From: Buttiauxella sp. A111
GTDB taxonomy: Bacteria; Pseudomonadota; Gammaproteobacteria; Enterobacterales; Enterobacteriaceae
Length of the DNA stretch: 64,000 nt
NCBI RefSeq assembly: GCF_014189855.1
Contig: NZ_BJFN01000007.1
Span: forward strand, 62,001 to 126,000
Direction: 5' to 3'
Every line of letters starts with the position of its first letter. Position 1 is the first letter of the stretch. The notes under the pieces were generated by a model. It did no database searches, was not told the DNA's origin, and saw nothing but the letters and a program-made list of their open reading frames with translations. Of the stretch, positions 35,666 to 46,553 are shown piece by piece. Made by a program: the position numbers and the translations under genes.

Positions 35666-36409
35666 TTAACAGCATGCCAGCTCAAAATCGAGGCGCTCAG
35701 GGATAATTCCATTTTCGCTATCAAGTGGTAAGAAGCGGATCGCAAAACGGCTTTTATGCCCGGACACCTGAGGATAAAGCTGTGAAGAGAGAGAAAGCTG
35801 CAAACGCAGCAAATCAGCATCATCACCATTGTCCTGATAAAAACCGTTCAGACTGGTTTGCTTACGGAATGGCGCAGAATTACGAATAATATCCAGTAGC
35901 AGATCCAATGCCTGTTTCAACGGCTGCAAACTTGTCCGCCAGGCATTAATTTGTGCATTGCGCTGATCTTGTGGCGAATAAAGCCAGATATGCAAAGTCG
36001 GTAAATCAAAGCTACAGCAACCACCTGGAATACTTAGACGCTGACGAACAAGGGCAATCAGACGATCTTCACGCAAAGACTGCCCGAGGCGCGGTGCTGC
36101 CATTAAAACACTGCCGCGTTCTTTAAGTTGGCTACGCAGCGAATCGATAAGCTGCATATCTACACCAGGAACTTCGGCCCAGTTCAATAGTTTACGCTGC
36201 TGGCGCTCCAGCTCTTTGAGAATATCTGTGCGGATCTCGCCGCGCTCAAAGACGTCTAGCAGGTCACCGACATTACGGAAAAAATGAAGGGCTTTGGAAG
36301 TCTCATCTACCGGTAATGAACTTTCGAGCTGTTGGATTAAAAACTCGATACGCAACCAGGTGCGCATTTTTTCATTCAGTGGGTGCTCAAAAAGAATCTG
36401 GGTGCTCAT
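35666..36409 (-). CDS. zapD: Z-ring associated protein ZapD
   Basis: ZapD (formerly YacF) bundles FtsZ protofilaments by binding the FtsZ C-terminal peptide. The 247-residue protein begins [20 protein letters not shown], the helical N-terminal domain, and continues into the beta-strand domain with [14 protein letters not shown]. It lies 2 bp after coaE and 9 bp before yacG, as in E. coli. Confidence 0.97.
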   Translation of the reverse strand: MSTQILFEHPLNEKMRTWLRIEFLIQQLESSLPVDETSKALHFFRNVGDLLDVFERGEIRTDILKELERQQRKLLNWAEVPGVDMQLIDSLRSQLKERGSVLMAAPRLGQSLREDRLIALVRQRLSIPGGCCSFDLPTLHIWLYSPQDQRNAQINAWRTSLQPLKQALDLLLDIIRNSAPFRKQTSLNGFYQDNGDDADLLRLQLSLSSQLYPQVSGHKSRFAIRFLPLDSENGIIPERLDFELACC

Positions 36410-36411
36410 TA

Positions 36412-37029
36412 TTAATTTTCCTGCTGTGCGGCCTGGGCCGCCAGTTCCAGATACTGGCGGTGCAGACGGTCAACATGTGCGGCCACCTGCTCGGCGGCAC
36501 CATCATTATTAATTACATCATCGGCAACGCTCAAGCGTGCCTCGCGTGTCACCTGTGCCGCAAGGATTTGTTGCACATGTTCACAACTGACTTTATCGCG
36601 CGCAATAGTACGTGCGATTTGCACCTCTGGCGAGACATCCACAACCAGCACGCGATCGGCCATCTGCTGAAGGTTATTCTCAATTAGCAACGGAACAACC
36701 CACAAAACGTAGGGAGAAACGGCTTGATTGATTTCAATTCGGGTTCGTTGATGGATAAGTGGATGTAACAGCGCATTGAGCCACTGTTTTTCCTCTGGGG
36801 AGGAGAAGATCTTTTCACGAAGAACCCGGCGGTTAAGAGAGCCGTCCTGAAGAAGAATTTCTTTACCAAAATGGTCAGAGATAATGGTGAGAGCAGGCTG
36901 CCCTGGCTCAACTACCTGACGAGCAATCACGTCAGCGTCTACAACGGTAATACCTAATCGGGAAAAGTTATCGGCGACAGTACTTTTACCACTGCCAATC
37001 CCGCCCGTTAATGCCACCGTATAAACCAT
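36412..37029 (-). CDS. coaE: Dephospho-CoA kinase CoaE
   Basis: CoaE phosphorylates dephospho-CoA in the last step of coenzyme A synthesis. The 205-residue protein (E. coli 206) has the P-loop GGIGSGKST at residues 9-17 and the lid/CoA region [16 protein letters not shown]. It heads the three-gene coaE-zapD-yacG transcript, divergent from guaC. Confidence 0.97.
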   Translation of the reverse strand: MVYTVALTGGIGSGKSTVADNFSRLGITVVDADVIARQVVEPGQPALTIISDHFGKEILLQDGSLNRRVLREKIFSSPEEKQWLNALLHPLIHQRTRIEINQAVSPYVLWVVPLLIENNLQQMADRVLVVDVSPEVQIARTIARDKVSCEHVQQILAAQVTREARLSVADDVINNDGAAEQVAAHVDRLHRQYLELAAQAAQQEN

Positions 37030-37199
37030 AAAAACCAGACCCTAAATCTACGTTTTATCAAGGATATAAAAAGTTAATTTATACCTGGTATGTTGCAGGA
37101 AGGCGCGGAGGCATTGGAAAAATGAACCCCATATAGCGATTTCCTGTTTCTCAGGTAAATTTTAACGATTGTAGCGCAAAAAAGAGTGTTTTCGCAGTC

Positions 37200-37227
37200 T
37201 TGCAGCGGCATTAATAGTGCGTATGAT
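37200..37227 (+). promoter_or_regulatory. Candidate guaC promoter
   Basis: TTGCAG (37200-37205), a 16-bp spacer and TATGAT (37222-37227) lie about 75 bp upstream of guaC. This is a reasonable sigma-70 promoter by sequence; I did not identify regulator sites. Confidence 0.5.
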
Positions 37228-37303
37228 AACGTCACTGGAATTGGTGCCTAAATAGCCAATTGCGTTCACGCGTCCTTCGCCATTCGACCCAGGAATCTGC
37301 AAC

Positions 37304-38347
37304 ATGCGTATTGAAGAAGATTTGAAGTTAGGTTTTAAAGACGTTCTTATTCGCCCAAAACGTTCCACTCTTAAAAGCCGCTCTGATGTAGAGCTTGAGC
37401 GCCAATTCACTTTCAAACACTCCGGTATTGCATGGTCAGGTATTCCGATCATTGCGGCTAACATGGACACCGTTGGTACATTCGGTATGGCTCAGGCGTT
37501 AGCCTCGTTTGATATCCTGACTGCGGTCCATAAACACTACTCTGTGGAAGAGTGGAGCAACTTCGTTAAGTCTGTGTCAGACGACATCCTGAGGTTCGTT
37601 ATGGTTTCAACCGGTACATCAGACGCTGATTTCCAGAAAACCAAGCAGATTCTTTCTCTTCATCCTGCACTGCAATTTATCTGCATCGACGTGGCTAACG
37701 GCTACTCTGAACACTTCACTCAGTTCTTGTCTAAAGCGCGTGAAGCATGGCCGGATAAAGTTATCTGTGCAGGCAACGTTGTGACTGGCGAAATGTGCGA
37801 AGAGCTAATCCTCTCTGGTGCTGACATTGTTAAAGTCGGTATCGGCCCTGGTTCCGTATGCACTACTCGCGTGAAAACAGGCGTAGGTTACCCGCAACTG
37901 TCTGCTGTGATTGAATGTGCTGATGCTGCTCATGGCCTTGGCGGTCAGATTGTTAGCGACGGCGGCTGTACTGTTCCGGGTGATGTTGCTAAAGCATTCG
38001 GCGGCGGTGCAGATTTCGTGATGCTCGGCGGTATGCTGGCTGGCCACGAAGAAAGCGGCGGTACAGTTGTTGAAGAAAACGGCGAGAAATTCATGCTGTT
38101 CTATGGCATGAGCTCTGAATCTGCAATGACTCGCCACGTTGGTGGTGTTGCACAATACCGTGCAGCGGAAGGCAAAACTGTAAAACTGCCATTACGTGGC
38201 CCTGTAGAAAACACTGCCCGTGATATCCTGGGCGGATTGCGTTCTGCATGTACTTACGTTGGTGCTTCTCGTTTGAAAGAGTTGACCAAGCGCACGACGT
38301 TTATTCGTGTTGCTGAGCAGGAAAACCGCGTTTTCAATAGCCTCTAA
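37304..38347 (+). CDS. guaC: GMP reductase GuaC
   Basis: GuaC reduces GMP to IMP with NADPH, letting guanine nucleotides be reconverted. The 347 residues match E. coli. [11 protein letters not shown] and the catalytic-cysteine loop [13 protein letters not shown] are typical of the IMPDH/GMPR family. There is no CBS domain, which favours GMPR over IMP dehydrogenase. It stands alone between divergent coaE and convergent hofC. Confidence 0.98.
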   Translation: MRIEEDLKLGFKDVLIRPKRSTLKSRSDVELERQFTFKHSGIAWSGIPIIAANMDTVGTFGMAQALASFDILTAVHKHYSVEEWSNFVKSVSDDILRFVMVSTGTSDADFQKTKQILSLHPALQFICIDVANGYSEHFTQFLSKAREAWPDKVICAGNVVTGEMCEELILSGADIVKVGIGPGSVCTTRVKTGVGYPQLSAVIECADAAHGLGGQIVSDGGCTVPGDVAKAFGGGADFVMLGGMLAGHEESGGTVVEENGEKFMLFYGMSSESAMTRHVGGVAQYRAAEGKTVKLPLRGPVENTARDILGGLRSACTYVGASRLKELTKRTTFIRVAEQENRVFNSL

Positions 38348-38360
38348 GCTATACACGCAT

Positions 38361-38384
38361 ACGGTGCGGCACTCGCTGCACCGT
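38361..38384 (+). terminator. Hairpin after guaC
   Basis: A 7-bp stem ACGGTGC/GCACCGT with a 10-nt loop begins 14 bp after guaC and runs into the hofC stop. There is no clear U-tract, so it is only a possible terminator. Confidence 0.4.
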
Positions 38385-39589
38385 CATCCAGCACTCATTG
38401 CGTCTCCTAGCTGGAAAATAGGTAGATACATCGCAATCACCAGCGTCCCAATAATGACTCCCACGATTAACATCATTAGCGGTTCCAGCGCAGCGGCCAG
38501 GTTATCAGCCCGTTCTTCCGTATTGTTGTGATGCCAACTCGCCAGTTTTTCTAGCATCAAATCCAAAGCACCTGACTCTTCACCCACTCGTATCAACTGG
38601 TAACACAACGGTGTAAATCGCTCACTCTCAGTGAGTGCAAGCCAAAACGGGACGCCTTGCATCACTTTGGTACTAATGCGTGAAATAACCTTCTTCCACA
38701 AAAGTGATGAGAGGGTTGTCTCCACTGCACTAAGCCCTTGCAGCAAAGGGATCCCTGCCTGTTGGGATAGCGAAAGAGTGGTGTAGATTTGGCTGAGAAC
38801 TTGTCCACGCCAAAGTGGGGCAACCAGAGGGATGCGGAGTAATAGATTTTGTTCATACTCTTGCCAGTGAGGTTTTCGCTGTCGAAGAAAATATCCGCAA
38901 GCAAAGAGGGTGGCAGACACCAGTAACCACCCCAACCCTTGTGTTGTTACCCAGTTTGAAATCGCCATTACTGCCAGTGTTATAGCAGGCAGAGGAGCGT
39001 TAAAAGACCGATAGATATTGGCAAACTCCGGCAATACAAATCCCATCATCCCGATAGTGACAAGCAGAGCGACAGCCATAATAAACAGTGGGTAACGTAA
39101 GGCTTTCATGACCTTTTTATGCAGTTGATATAGTTTTTCTTGTTGGTCAGCCAGCCTTTTGCAACATTCGTCTAGCTTCCCCGTTAACTCACCAATATGA
39201 ATCAGGGCAATAAACAATGCGGGGAAAATCTTCGGCCATTGGCTTAATGCGGCTGAAAATGGCGTACCACTCGAAACACGTTTTTCTATGTCTTTTAGTA
39301 ATGCAGACCATTCTTCAAAGGGATGCTGCTGCGCGATAAGCAACAGCCCATCAGATAAAGAAATTCCAGCCTGAAGTAAAGTGGCAAGCTGGCGAAATAC
39401 CTGAATTTTTTGCTGAATATGCCAGCAACCACGACGGGTTCGCGACGTTTTGCGTAGATGCAAAAGCTGAAGATCCGCATTGAACAATTGATCGGTAACA
39501 GATGCGGTATCTTCTGCAATTAACGTTCCCTTCTGGAGTTGCCCGAATTGATCGACCGCTTTCCAGTGCCAGAGCAAAAATTTAGCCAT
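38384..39589 (-). CDS. hofC: Type IV pilus inner-membrane platform protein HofC (PilC/GspF)
   Basis: HofC is the polytopic platform protein of the type IV pilus assembly machine. From the ATG giving MAKFLLWHWK it has 401 residues (E. coli 400). The frame is open 11 codons further. Two GspF domains are visible, each with a cytoplasmic helical part and membrane helices such as YPLFIMAVALLVTIGMMGFVLPEF and the final IVGVIIGTLVIAMYLPIFQLGDAM. It overlaps hofB by 8 bp. Confidence 0.95.
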   Translation of the reverse strand: MAKFLLWHWKAVDQFGQLQKGTLIAEDTASVTDQLFNADLQLLHLRKTSRTRRGCWHIQQKIQVFRQLATLLQAGISLSDGLLLIAQQHPFEEWSALLKDIEKRVSSGTPFSAALSQWPKIFPALFIALIHIGELTGKLDECCKRLADQQEKLYQLHKKVMKALRYPLFIMAVALLVTIGMMGFVLPEFANIYRSFNAPLPAITLAVMAISNWVTTQGLGWLLVSATLFACGYFLRQRKPHWQEYEQNLLLRIPLVAPLWRGQVLSQIYTTLSLSQQAGIPLLQGLSAVETTLSSLLWKKVISRISTKVMQGVPFWLALTESERFTPLCYQLIRVGEESGALDLMLEKLASWHHNNTEERADNLAAALEPLMMLIVGVIIGTLVIAMYLPIFQLGDAMSAG

Positions 39590-40961
39590 GAGGCACACCC
39601 AGCACACGATACAGTTCTTCAAGCGTAGTTAGACCCTGCTCAACAGCCTGACATCCCCTTTCGAATAGCGTCATCATGCCTTGTTGACGAGCGAGCGTTT
39701 CGAGCTCGTGAGCAGCCATCCCCTTGATAATGGCTGTTTGTAGTGCTGGCTCGATAAGCAGGATCTCAAACAATGCGCTTCGCCCATAAAAACCGCCGTA
39801 GCAACGTTCGCACCCCACAGCCTGCCAGTGTGGTAATGCTCGTTTCCAGAGTGTTGTCGGAAGGAGGATGTCATCGGGTTGCTGCTGCTTGCAGTGAGGG
39901 CAGAGTTTGCGAACCAGACGCTGTGCGACCACCATGTTCAACGCAGAAGCTAACATCCAGGGCTCTACTCCCATTTGTTGCAGGCGAACGACGCTCTCTG
40001 CCGTTGAGTTGGTATGCAGAGTTGAAAGAACAAGATGTCCGGTCTGTGCCGCCTTAATGGCAATTTCTGCAGTATCGCCGTCCCGAATCTCACCCACCAT
40101 AATGATATCGGGATCCTGGCGCAGTAAGGCGCGTAACACACTGTGGAAGCTCAGCCCTGCTTTGCTGTTTATTTGCGTTTGATTGAGCCCACGCATTGGG
40201 ATCTCTATAGGATCTTCTACGCTACAGAGGTTGCTGGAAACCTGGTTTAGTATTTTTAGTGCGCTGTAAAGCGTGATGGTTTTGCCGCTCCCGGTGGGGC
40301 CGGTGACCAGGATCATGCCTTGCGGGTTGGCTAAACAACGCTGAAAGCGGATGCAATCATCTGGTGACATGCCTAAATCCGAAAGCTCAAAAGTTTGTTC
40401 GGTCTGGGTCATTAAACGTAAAACAACTTTCTCACCGTGATACACCGGTAACGTAGCAATGCGAAATGAATATTTATGTTGTTCGACTTCAATCTCCATT
40501 TGTCCGTCCTGCGGCAGACGGCGCTCCGCAATATCCAGATTCCCCAGTACTTTTAGTCGTGCAGTTAACGGAGCGGCTACATGAGCCGGAAGGAGAGGTT
40601 GCAGTTGCAGTACTCCATCGACCCGAAAACGAATCTGGTAGCCTTGCTCTATCGGCTCAAAGTGAATGTCCGATGCGCGCAACTGAATCGCTTTGTGAAG
40701 CGTTTCCTGTAGCAGTTGAACCACGGGAGCTGTGTTTTCATGCTGTACATCTGTGTTTACCAAAACACCAGAATGCCGTGCTTTTTCTAACTGTTCAGCC
40801 GACCAGTATTCAACGTTTACCTCCGTATCGCAGATAAAACGCAATGCTTCAAAAAACTGAGCAGATGGATTCGGTGCAATAGCGATGTGCAGTATGGGAT
40901 CTTCAGAAAGTAATACCGCCTGATACTGGTTGCACAGAGCCAGGATTTGCCGATTTTCCAT
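39582..40961 (-). CDS. hofB: Type IV pilus assembly ATPase HofB (PilB/GspE)
   Basis: HofB is the hexameric ATPase powering pilus extension. The 459-residue protein has Walker A GPTGSGKT at residues 221-228, an Asp box and Walker B (DPDIIMVGEIRDGDTAEIAIKAAQTGH), and a zinc-binding tetracysteine (CPHC, later CERC). All catalytic elements look intact, so the gene is not decayed. It sits between ppdD and hofC as in E. coli. Confidence 0.96.
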   Translation of the reverse strand: MENRQILALCNQYQAVLLSEDPILHIAIAPNPSAQFFEALRFICDTEVNVEYWSAEQLEKARHSGVLVNTDVQHENTAPVVQLLQETLHKAIQLRASDIHFEPIEQGYQIRFRVDGVLQLQPLLPAHVAAPLTARLKVLGNLDIAERRLPQDGQMEIEVEQHKYSFRIATLPVYHGEKVVLRLMTQTEQTFELSDLGMSPDDCIRFQRCLANPQGMILVTGPTGSGKTITLYSALKILNQVSSNLCSVEDPIEIPMRGLNQTQINSKAGLSFHSVLRALLRQDPDIIMVGEIRDGDTAEIAIKAAQTGHLVLSTLHTNSTAESVVRLQQMGVEPWMLASALNMVVAQRLVRKLCPHCKQQQPDDILLPTTLWKRALPHWQAVGCERCYGGFYGRSALFEILLIEPALQTAIIKGMAAHELETLARQQGMMTLFERGCQAVEQGLTTLEELYRVLGVPHG

Positions 40962-40964
40962 GGC

Positions 40965-41414
40965 TTAGTGACTCGCAGAGTTATTATCAAAACGGAAAAC
41001 TTCTTCGCAGCTTTGCTTCAGCGAAGCGCCATCGGTAGTGGCACAGGCCCGACTCCAGCCTTCAACGCCCTCAGCGTCACTCCATCGTGGGGATAACGAA
41101 ACGGTAAGACCGTTCAGGCTTTCTTGCCCTGTCAGCGTGACAATGCCGTTTGCAACGCTCATATCGCTGATATAACGGGTCGTTTTAGGCGAAGGAATAC
41201 TGTTACTACCCGCATTGCACTGGCTAATCCCACCCCGTTCAATCGCGCAAAGTTCAATGGCGGTACGGTAGGGAACAAAGGTTTGTAACATGTCGGTAAG
41301 TGCTGCTTTTCGCAGGTAGTTCTGATAGGCGGGAATTCCAATGGCACTCAGTATCGCGATAATGCCGATAACCACCATCAGCTCGATAAGTGTAAATCCA
41401 CGTTGTTTGTTCAT
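40965..41414 (-). CDS. ppdD: Prepilin PpdD (type IV major pilin)
   Basis: PpdD is a type IV prepilin. The short basic leader MNKQRG is followed by FTLIELMVVIGIIAILSAIG, the classic prepilin-peptidase site after glycine with Phe+1 and Glu+5 and the hydrophobic stalk. Two cysteines near the C-terminus (ACATTD and QSCEEV) could form the D-region disulphide. At 149 residues it is slightly longer than the E. coli form. It is the first gene of ppdD-hofB-hofC; peptidase and secretin genes are outside the window. Confidence 0.95.
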   Translation of the reverse strand: MNKQRGFTLIELMVVIGIIAILSAIGIPAYQNYLRKAALTDMLQTFVPYRTAIELCAIERGGISQCNAGSNSIPSPKTTRYISDMSVANGIVTLTGQESLNGLTVSLSPRWSDAEGVEGWSRACATTDGASLKQSCEEVFRFDNNSASH

Positions 41415-41603
41415 ATGCCGCTCCTGATTGGGATGGCGGCACTTTGCGCTGTAAAAAACAGACAGGCGAGAGTGAGTTATAGCTTCAGGAAGGGGCTTTC
41501 CAGCATTTCTGTGAAGTTTGCACGGAGCAACAATGAAAATGCGAGCATTGACGCAAGGGAAAGAAAAAGGCAGATGAGTTTCACCCCATCTGCCTGGCAG
41601 AAA

Positions 41604-42533
<930 letters not shown>

Positions 42534-42576
42534 CTACATTGATGCGACGCCAAGTACCACTCAAAGGAGACCGCGG

Positions 42577-43140
42577 ATGCAGCTAAAAAACGGCTGGCTG
42601 GTGGGTGTTAAGCAAGTTCCTTCCCCACATTTTGATTGCCGACCGGAGGATGAGACACCTTCGCTACTGGTAGTGCATAACATCAGTTTGCCACCGGGAG
42701 AGTTTGGTGGCCCATGGATTGACGCGCTGTTTACCGGAACGCTCGATGCGCACGCCCATCCCTATTTTGAGGGAATTGCTCATTTGCGTGTTTCCGCACA
42801 TTGTTTGATTCGCCGTGACGGTGAAATCGTTCAGTATGTTCCTTTCGATAAACGCGCCTGGCATGCCGGAATCTCTTTATATCAGGGGCGTGAGCGTTGT
42901 AACGATTTTTCAATTGGTATTGAGTTGGAGGGGACAGATACGCTCCCCTATACTGATGCGCAATATCAACAACTTACTGTGATTACTGACACACTAATTC
43001 AGGCTTATCCGGCTATTGCAGACCATATGACAGGGCATTGCGATATAGCCCCGGGGCGCAAAACGGACCCAGGTCCTGTTTTTGACTGGCCGCGTTTTCG
43101 CCACTCGGTTGAGGTAACGTCAAATAAGGAGATGAAATGA
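42577..43140 (+). CDS. ampD: 1,6-anhydro-N-acetylmuramyl-L-alanine amidase AmpD
   Basis: AmpD is a cytosolic zinc amidase in peptidoglycan recycling that removes the peptide from anhydro-muropeptides; loss of function derepresses AmpR-controlled AmpC beta-lactamase in related genera. The ATG giving [13 protein letters not shown] yields 187 residues (E. coli 183). The frame is open 28 codons upstream, towards nadC, but that part is not family sequence. Zinc ligands are His34 (VVHNIS) and the His and Asp in [17 protein letters not shown]. It overlaps ampE by 4 bp. Confidence 0.97.
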   Translation: MQLKNGWLVGVKQVPSPHFDCRPEDETPSLLVVHNISLPPGEFGGPWIDALFTGTLDAHAHPYFEGIAHLRVSAHCLIRRDGEIVQYVPFDKRAWHAGISLYQGRERCNDFSIGIELEGTDTLPYTDAQYQQLTVITDTLIQAYPAIADHMTGHCDIAPGRKTDPGPVFDWPRFRHSVEVTSNKEMK

Positions 43141-43991
43141 CGCTGTTTACGTTGCTGCTGGTGATGATTTGGGAACGGTTGTTCAAACTGGGCGAGCACT
43201 GGCAGCTGGATCACCGCCTTGAAGTTCTCTTTCGGCGGGTAAAAAGTTTTTCTCTGCTTCGTACGATCTTGATGACTGCTCTGTGCATGCTGGTGGTTTT
43301 CCTGGGGATTCGTGCGCTACAAGGTTTGTTTTTTAATGTGCCGTTGTTGGTGTTCTGGATTGCCCTCGGCGTTTTGTGCATGGGCGCAGGCCAGGTTCGT
43401 TTGCATTATCACGCTTATTTAAAGGCCGCGAGCCACGACGACAGCCATGCTCGTGATGCAATGGCGAGTGAGCTAACGCTGATCCATGGGGTTCCGCCAG
43501 ATTGCGATGAACGTGAATATCTGAAAGAGCTGCAAAACGCGCTTTTGTGGATTAACTTTCGTTTTTACCTCGCACCGCTTTTTTGGTTTATCGTCGGTGG
43601 AGTTTGGGGGCCAGTAACGCTGGCAGGTTATGCGTTCCTGCGTGCATGGCAAACCTGGCTTGCTCGCCATCACTCACCGCAACAGCGTTTACATTCTGGT
43701 ATCGATGCGATTCTGCATGTTCTGGATTGGGTGCCGGTGCGTCTGGTTGGCGTGGTATATGCGCTGGTGGGTCACGGTGAGCGAGCTCTTCCTGCATGGT
43801 TTGCATCACTGGCTGACCGCCATACTTCGCAATATCAGGTGTTGACTCAACTGGCGCAGTTTTCGCTAGCACGCGAGCCGCATCTGGATAAAGTGAAAAC
43901 ACCAAAAGCTGCCGTAACGATGGCAAAGAAAACGTCTTTGGTGATTTTGGTTGTGGTTGCGTTACTGACGATTTACGGCACTCTGGTTTAA
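43137..43991 (+). CDS. ampE: Inner-membrane protein AmpE
   Basis: AmpE is a polytopic inner-membrane protein of unclear biochemical role, co-transcribed with ampD. It has 284 residues, as in E. coli. It starts [22 protein letters not shown], has about four membrane spans including the C-terminal [17 protein letters not shown], and contains acidic loops such as [12 protein letters not shown]. It overlaps ampD by 4 bp and converges on the GH43 gene. Confidence 0.96.
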   Translation: MTLFTLLLVMIWERLFKLGEHWQLDHRLEVLFRRVKSFSLLRTILMTALCMLVVFLGIRALQGLFFNVPLLVFWIALGVLCMGAGQVRLHYHAYLKAASHDDSHARDAMASELTLIHGVPPDCDEREYLKELQNALLWINFRFYLAPLFWFIVGGVWGPVTLAGYAFLRAWQTWLARHHSPQQRLHSGIDAILHVLDWVPVRLVGVVYALVGHGERALPAWFASLADRHTSQYQVLTQLAQFSLAREPHLDKVKTPKAAVTMAKKTSLVILVVVALLTIYGTLV

Positions 43992-44018
43992 GTAAAATAA
44001 CCAGAGCACCGCATTAGG

Positions 44019-44975
44019 TTAGTTGTTGTCAGCAGGCGGTATGCCAAACAGTGGCATACCGTTTTCGTCCCATTCGAGCGTTTTCAGGCGCGTATGACGA
44101 TTTGGGTCATACAGTGGATCGCCTTCAATTTCCGTGTAGTTCCGTGCGTGGTAGACCAGCACATCTTTCCCGTCTTTTGTTTTAGTAAAACTGTTATGCC
44201 CTGGCCCGAACTGCTTGTTTGGGTAACTCGTGGTAAACACGGGCTCAGAAGATTTATGCCAGTTTGCTGCGTGGGTTGGGTCAGCATTGAGATCGATCCA
44301 CAACAACCCGATACAGTAGTTTTCGTCGGTGGCGCTTGCGGAGTAACTGACAAACAGTTTGTCGCCGTGAACCAATACCGCGGGCCCTTCATTTACCAGA
44401 AAGCCCCGGCATTCCCAATCCAGTTCAGGTTTACTTAACAACACGGGTTTGCCTTTGATTGCCCATGGCGTTTCCAGCTCGGCGAGATACAGATTTGAGT
44501 TACCCGCAATATTGGGGTCTTTCTGCGCCCATAAATACCACTGTTTACCTTGATGGTGGAAAGTGGTGGCATCCAGACAGAAGCTGTCGAACTGCGTTTT
44601 TACCTGGCCTTTTTCTACCCATTTACCCGTTAAGGGATTTGCATCGGCACACTCCAGGGCAAACATCCGGTGCTGGAACATATTTAGCTCGTCCAGCTCC
44701 TGTGTGTGGGTTGCGGCAAAGTAGATGTACCATTTCCCGTCAATATGGTGCAGCTCTGGTGCCCAGATCAGTTCGCTCATCGGGCCGCAGCTCGGCTTGC
44801 GCCACACAACGGCGGGTTGGGCATTTGGCAGTTCGCTTATTGTTGCCGCTCGGCGGATTTCCAGCCTGTCATACTCGGGTACTGATGCAATAAAGTAGTA
44901 CTCATTTTCATGCAGCAAAATAAACGGATCGGCACGCTGCTCGATAAATGGATTAGGCCATTGCTCCTGATTCAT
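44019..44975 (-). CDS. GH43 family glycosidase (arabinofuranosidase/xylosidase type)
   Basis: The 318-residue protein is a single five-bladed beta-propeller glycoside hydrolase of family 43. The expected catalytic triad is visible: Asp16 (general base, RADPFI), Asp135 (SFCLDATTF) and Glu196 (general acid, VNEGPAV), with His260 (GPGHNSF) as the conserved pocket histidine. There is no signal peptide, so it acts in the cytoplasm on imported short sugars. It lies 10 bp after a GPH-type symporter gene, implying uptake then cleavage of an arabinoside or xyloside. The exact substrate cannot be read from the sequence. E. coli K-12 lacks these genes at this site. Confidence 0.85.
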   Translation of the reverse strand: MNQEQWPNPFIEQRADPFILLHENEYYFIASVPEYDRLEIRRAATISELPNAQPAVVWRKPSCGPMSELIWAPELHHIDGKWYIYFAATHTQELDELNMFQHRMFALECADANPLTGKWVEKGQVKTQFDSFCLDATTFHHQGKQWYLWAQKDPNIAGNSNLYLAELETPWAIKGKPVLLSKPELDWECRGFLVNEGPAVLVHGDKLFVSYSASATDENYCIGLLWIDLNADPTHAANWHKSSEPVFTTSYPNKQFGPGHNSFTKTKDGKDVLVYHARNYTEIEGDPLYDPNRHTRLKTLEWDENGMPLFGIPPADNN

Positions 44976-44985
44976 AAGGCTTTCC

Positions 44986-46386
44986 TTATAGTTTTGCTTC
45001 GACGGGTTTGCTGTCGTGATATTCGTTCAATTCGCGATAGTTAAGACGGCGCTTTTCAAGGTCTGCCTGAATGCGTTGCATCATTTCACGGTCAACTTTC
45101 AGCAGGCGTACGACCCCTGCGGTAATCAGGTATCCAACGCCGGGAATGATGGTAAACAGCATCACAATGCCGTTGATTGAATCCGCACTTTGTTGTTTCG
45201 CACCTGCATCGTAGCCGTACCAGGAAAGCAAGAAACCTACCATCGCGCCCGCAATCGCCAGACCCAATTTCAGGAAGAACAAGTTACCGGAGAAGCTAAT
45301 GCCGGTGATGCGTTTACCGGTTTTCCACTCGCCGTAATCATCAACGTCAGCCATCAACGACCAGTGTAGTGGAGAAGGAATCTGGTGCAGAATGTTCAGC
45401 AGGAAATACATCACCACAATGAGCGTGGTCGCGTGCGGGTCGAGGAAGTAGAAGCCGCATGAGAAAATTGCCAATACGATGTTGGTCCAGAAGAACACTT
45501 TCAGTTTGCAAATACGGTCAGTTAACACTTTAGCCAGCATACTGCCGCCCATCATGCCAACCACGCCAAGGCTGATAAAGAGAGTGGCGAAACTGGTGCT
45601 TTGGCCCATCACCCAGGTGACGTAATACATGGTTGCTGCCATGCGGATAAACCCTGGGCAAACGTTACACAGCGTCAGAAGTAAAATCCGCACCCACTGG
45701 TCATTTTTCCACACGTCTTTCAGGTCAGAATTTAAATCGTCATTGCTGGGTACTGCAGGGCGTACACGCTCTCTGACGGTCGAGAAGCAGAACAGGAACA
45801 TACACATGCCGAGCACTGCCAGAATGCCCATCGCCATTTGGTAGCCTTTCGCTTTATCACCGCCGCCAAACCAGTCAACCATTGGCAGCAAGGAGAGTGA
45901 AAGGATCAGCGTCGCGATACCAACCATGACAAAGCGATAGGACTGGCAGGCAACACGTTCTTTCGGGTCGTTTGTAATCACGCTTCCCAGGGAGCAATAG
46001 GGAATGTTGATCGCGGTATAGGTCAGCGAGAGCAGGAAGTAAGTGACGAAGGCATAGATAACTTTGCTGCTGTATCCCCAGTCAGGCGTGGTAAACATCA
46101 GGTAACTGAAGAAGGCAAATGGAGCCGCCATCCATAAAATCCATGGACGAAAACGCCCCCAGCGGCTTTGGGTTCTGTCGGCAATAGCGCCCATAATAGG
46201 GTCGGTAACTGCATCAATGACTCTAATTGAAAGCAGCATAACTCCAACAAGTGCCGGAGACAGGCCAAAGATGTCAGTGTAAAAATAGTTAACAAACAAC
46301 ATAATGGCGCCAAAGATAATGTTGCACCCGGCGTCGCCCATTCCATAGCCGATCTTTTCTTTAATTGATAGTTTGCTGTTTTCCAT
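44986..46386 (-). CDS. GPH-family glycoside:cation symporter
   Basis: The 466-residue polytopic protein (about 12 spans) belongs to the glycoside-pentoside-hexuronide:cation symporters, the MelB/XynT/YicJ group. Evidence is the N-terminal KIGYGMGDAGCNIIFG and the loop signature DPIMGAIADRTQSRWGRFRPW. The start is taken at the ATG giving MENSKLSIKEK, with an AGGAG box upstream; the frame is open 10 codons more. It is translated just before the GH43 gene and probably imports its substrate. No local regulator gene is present. Confidence 0.88.
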   Translation of the reverse strand: MENSKLSIKEKIGYGMGDAGCNIIFGAIMLFVNYFYTDIFGLSPALVGVMLLSIRVIDAVTDPIMGAIADRTQSRWGRFRPWILWMAAPFAFFSYLMFTTPDWGYSSKVIYAFVTYFLLSLTYTAINIPYCSLGSVITNDPKERVACQSYRFVMVGIATLILSLSLLPMVDWFGGGDKAKGYQMAMGILAVLGMCMFLFCFSTVRERVRPAVPSNDDLNSDLKDVWKNDQWVRILLLTLCNVCPGFIRMAATMYYVTWVMGQSTSFATLFISLGVVGMMGGSMLAKVLTDRICKLKVFFWTNIVLAIFSCGFYFLDPHATTLIVVMYFLLNILHQIPSPLHWSLMADVDDYGEWKTGKRITGISFSGNLFFLKLGLAIAGAMVGFLLSWYGYDAGAKQQSADSINGIVMLFTIIPGVGYLITAGVVRLLKVDREMMQRIQADLEKRRLNYRELNEYHDSKPVEAKL

Positions 46387-46494
46387 TGGAAATGCTCCTG
46401 GCCTGAATATGGACAAGAGTATTGGGCTATTGGAATAAATTTGCGTGTCAGGAAACCGTTGCAGAGATGGACAATACTGTCGTTGTAAAGGAAG

Positions 46495-46510
46495 TGTGAA
46501 GCAGATAACA
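46495..46510. promoter_or_regulatory. Candidate CRP site upstream of the sugar cassette
   Basis: TGTGA, six bases, TAACA differs from the CRP consensus (TGTGA-N6-TCACA) at one half-site base. It lies about 110 bp upstream of the symporter start codon. It is found by eye only, and catabolite control would fit a sugar-uptake operon. Confidence 0.4.
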
Positions 46511-46536
46511 AAGCGCCCCGGCGAACCGAGGCGCTT
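46511..46536 (-). terminator. Probable aroP terminator
   Basis: A strong hairpin (AAGCGCC/GGCGCTT outer stem, one C-A mismatch, then CGG/CCG, CGAA loop on the plus strand) begins 18 bp after the aroP stop. The downstream tract on the minus strand is TTTGTTAT, a modest U-run. Confidence 0.65.
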
Positions 46537-46553
46537 ATCAAAGCAGAAGATCG

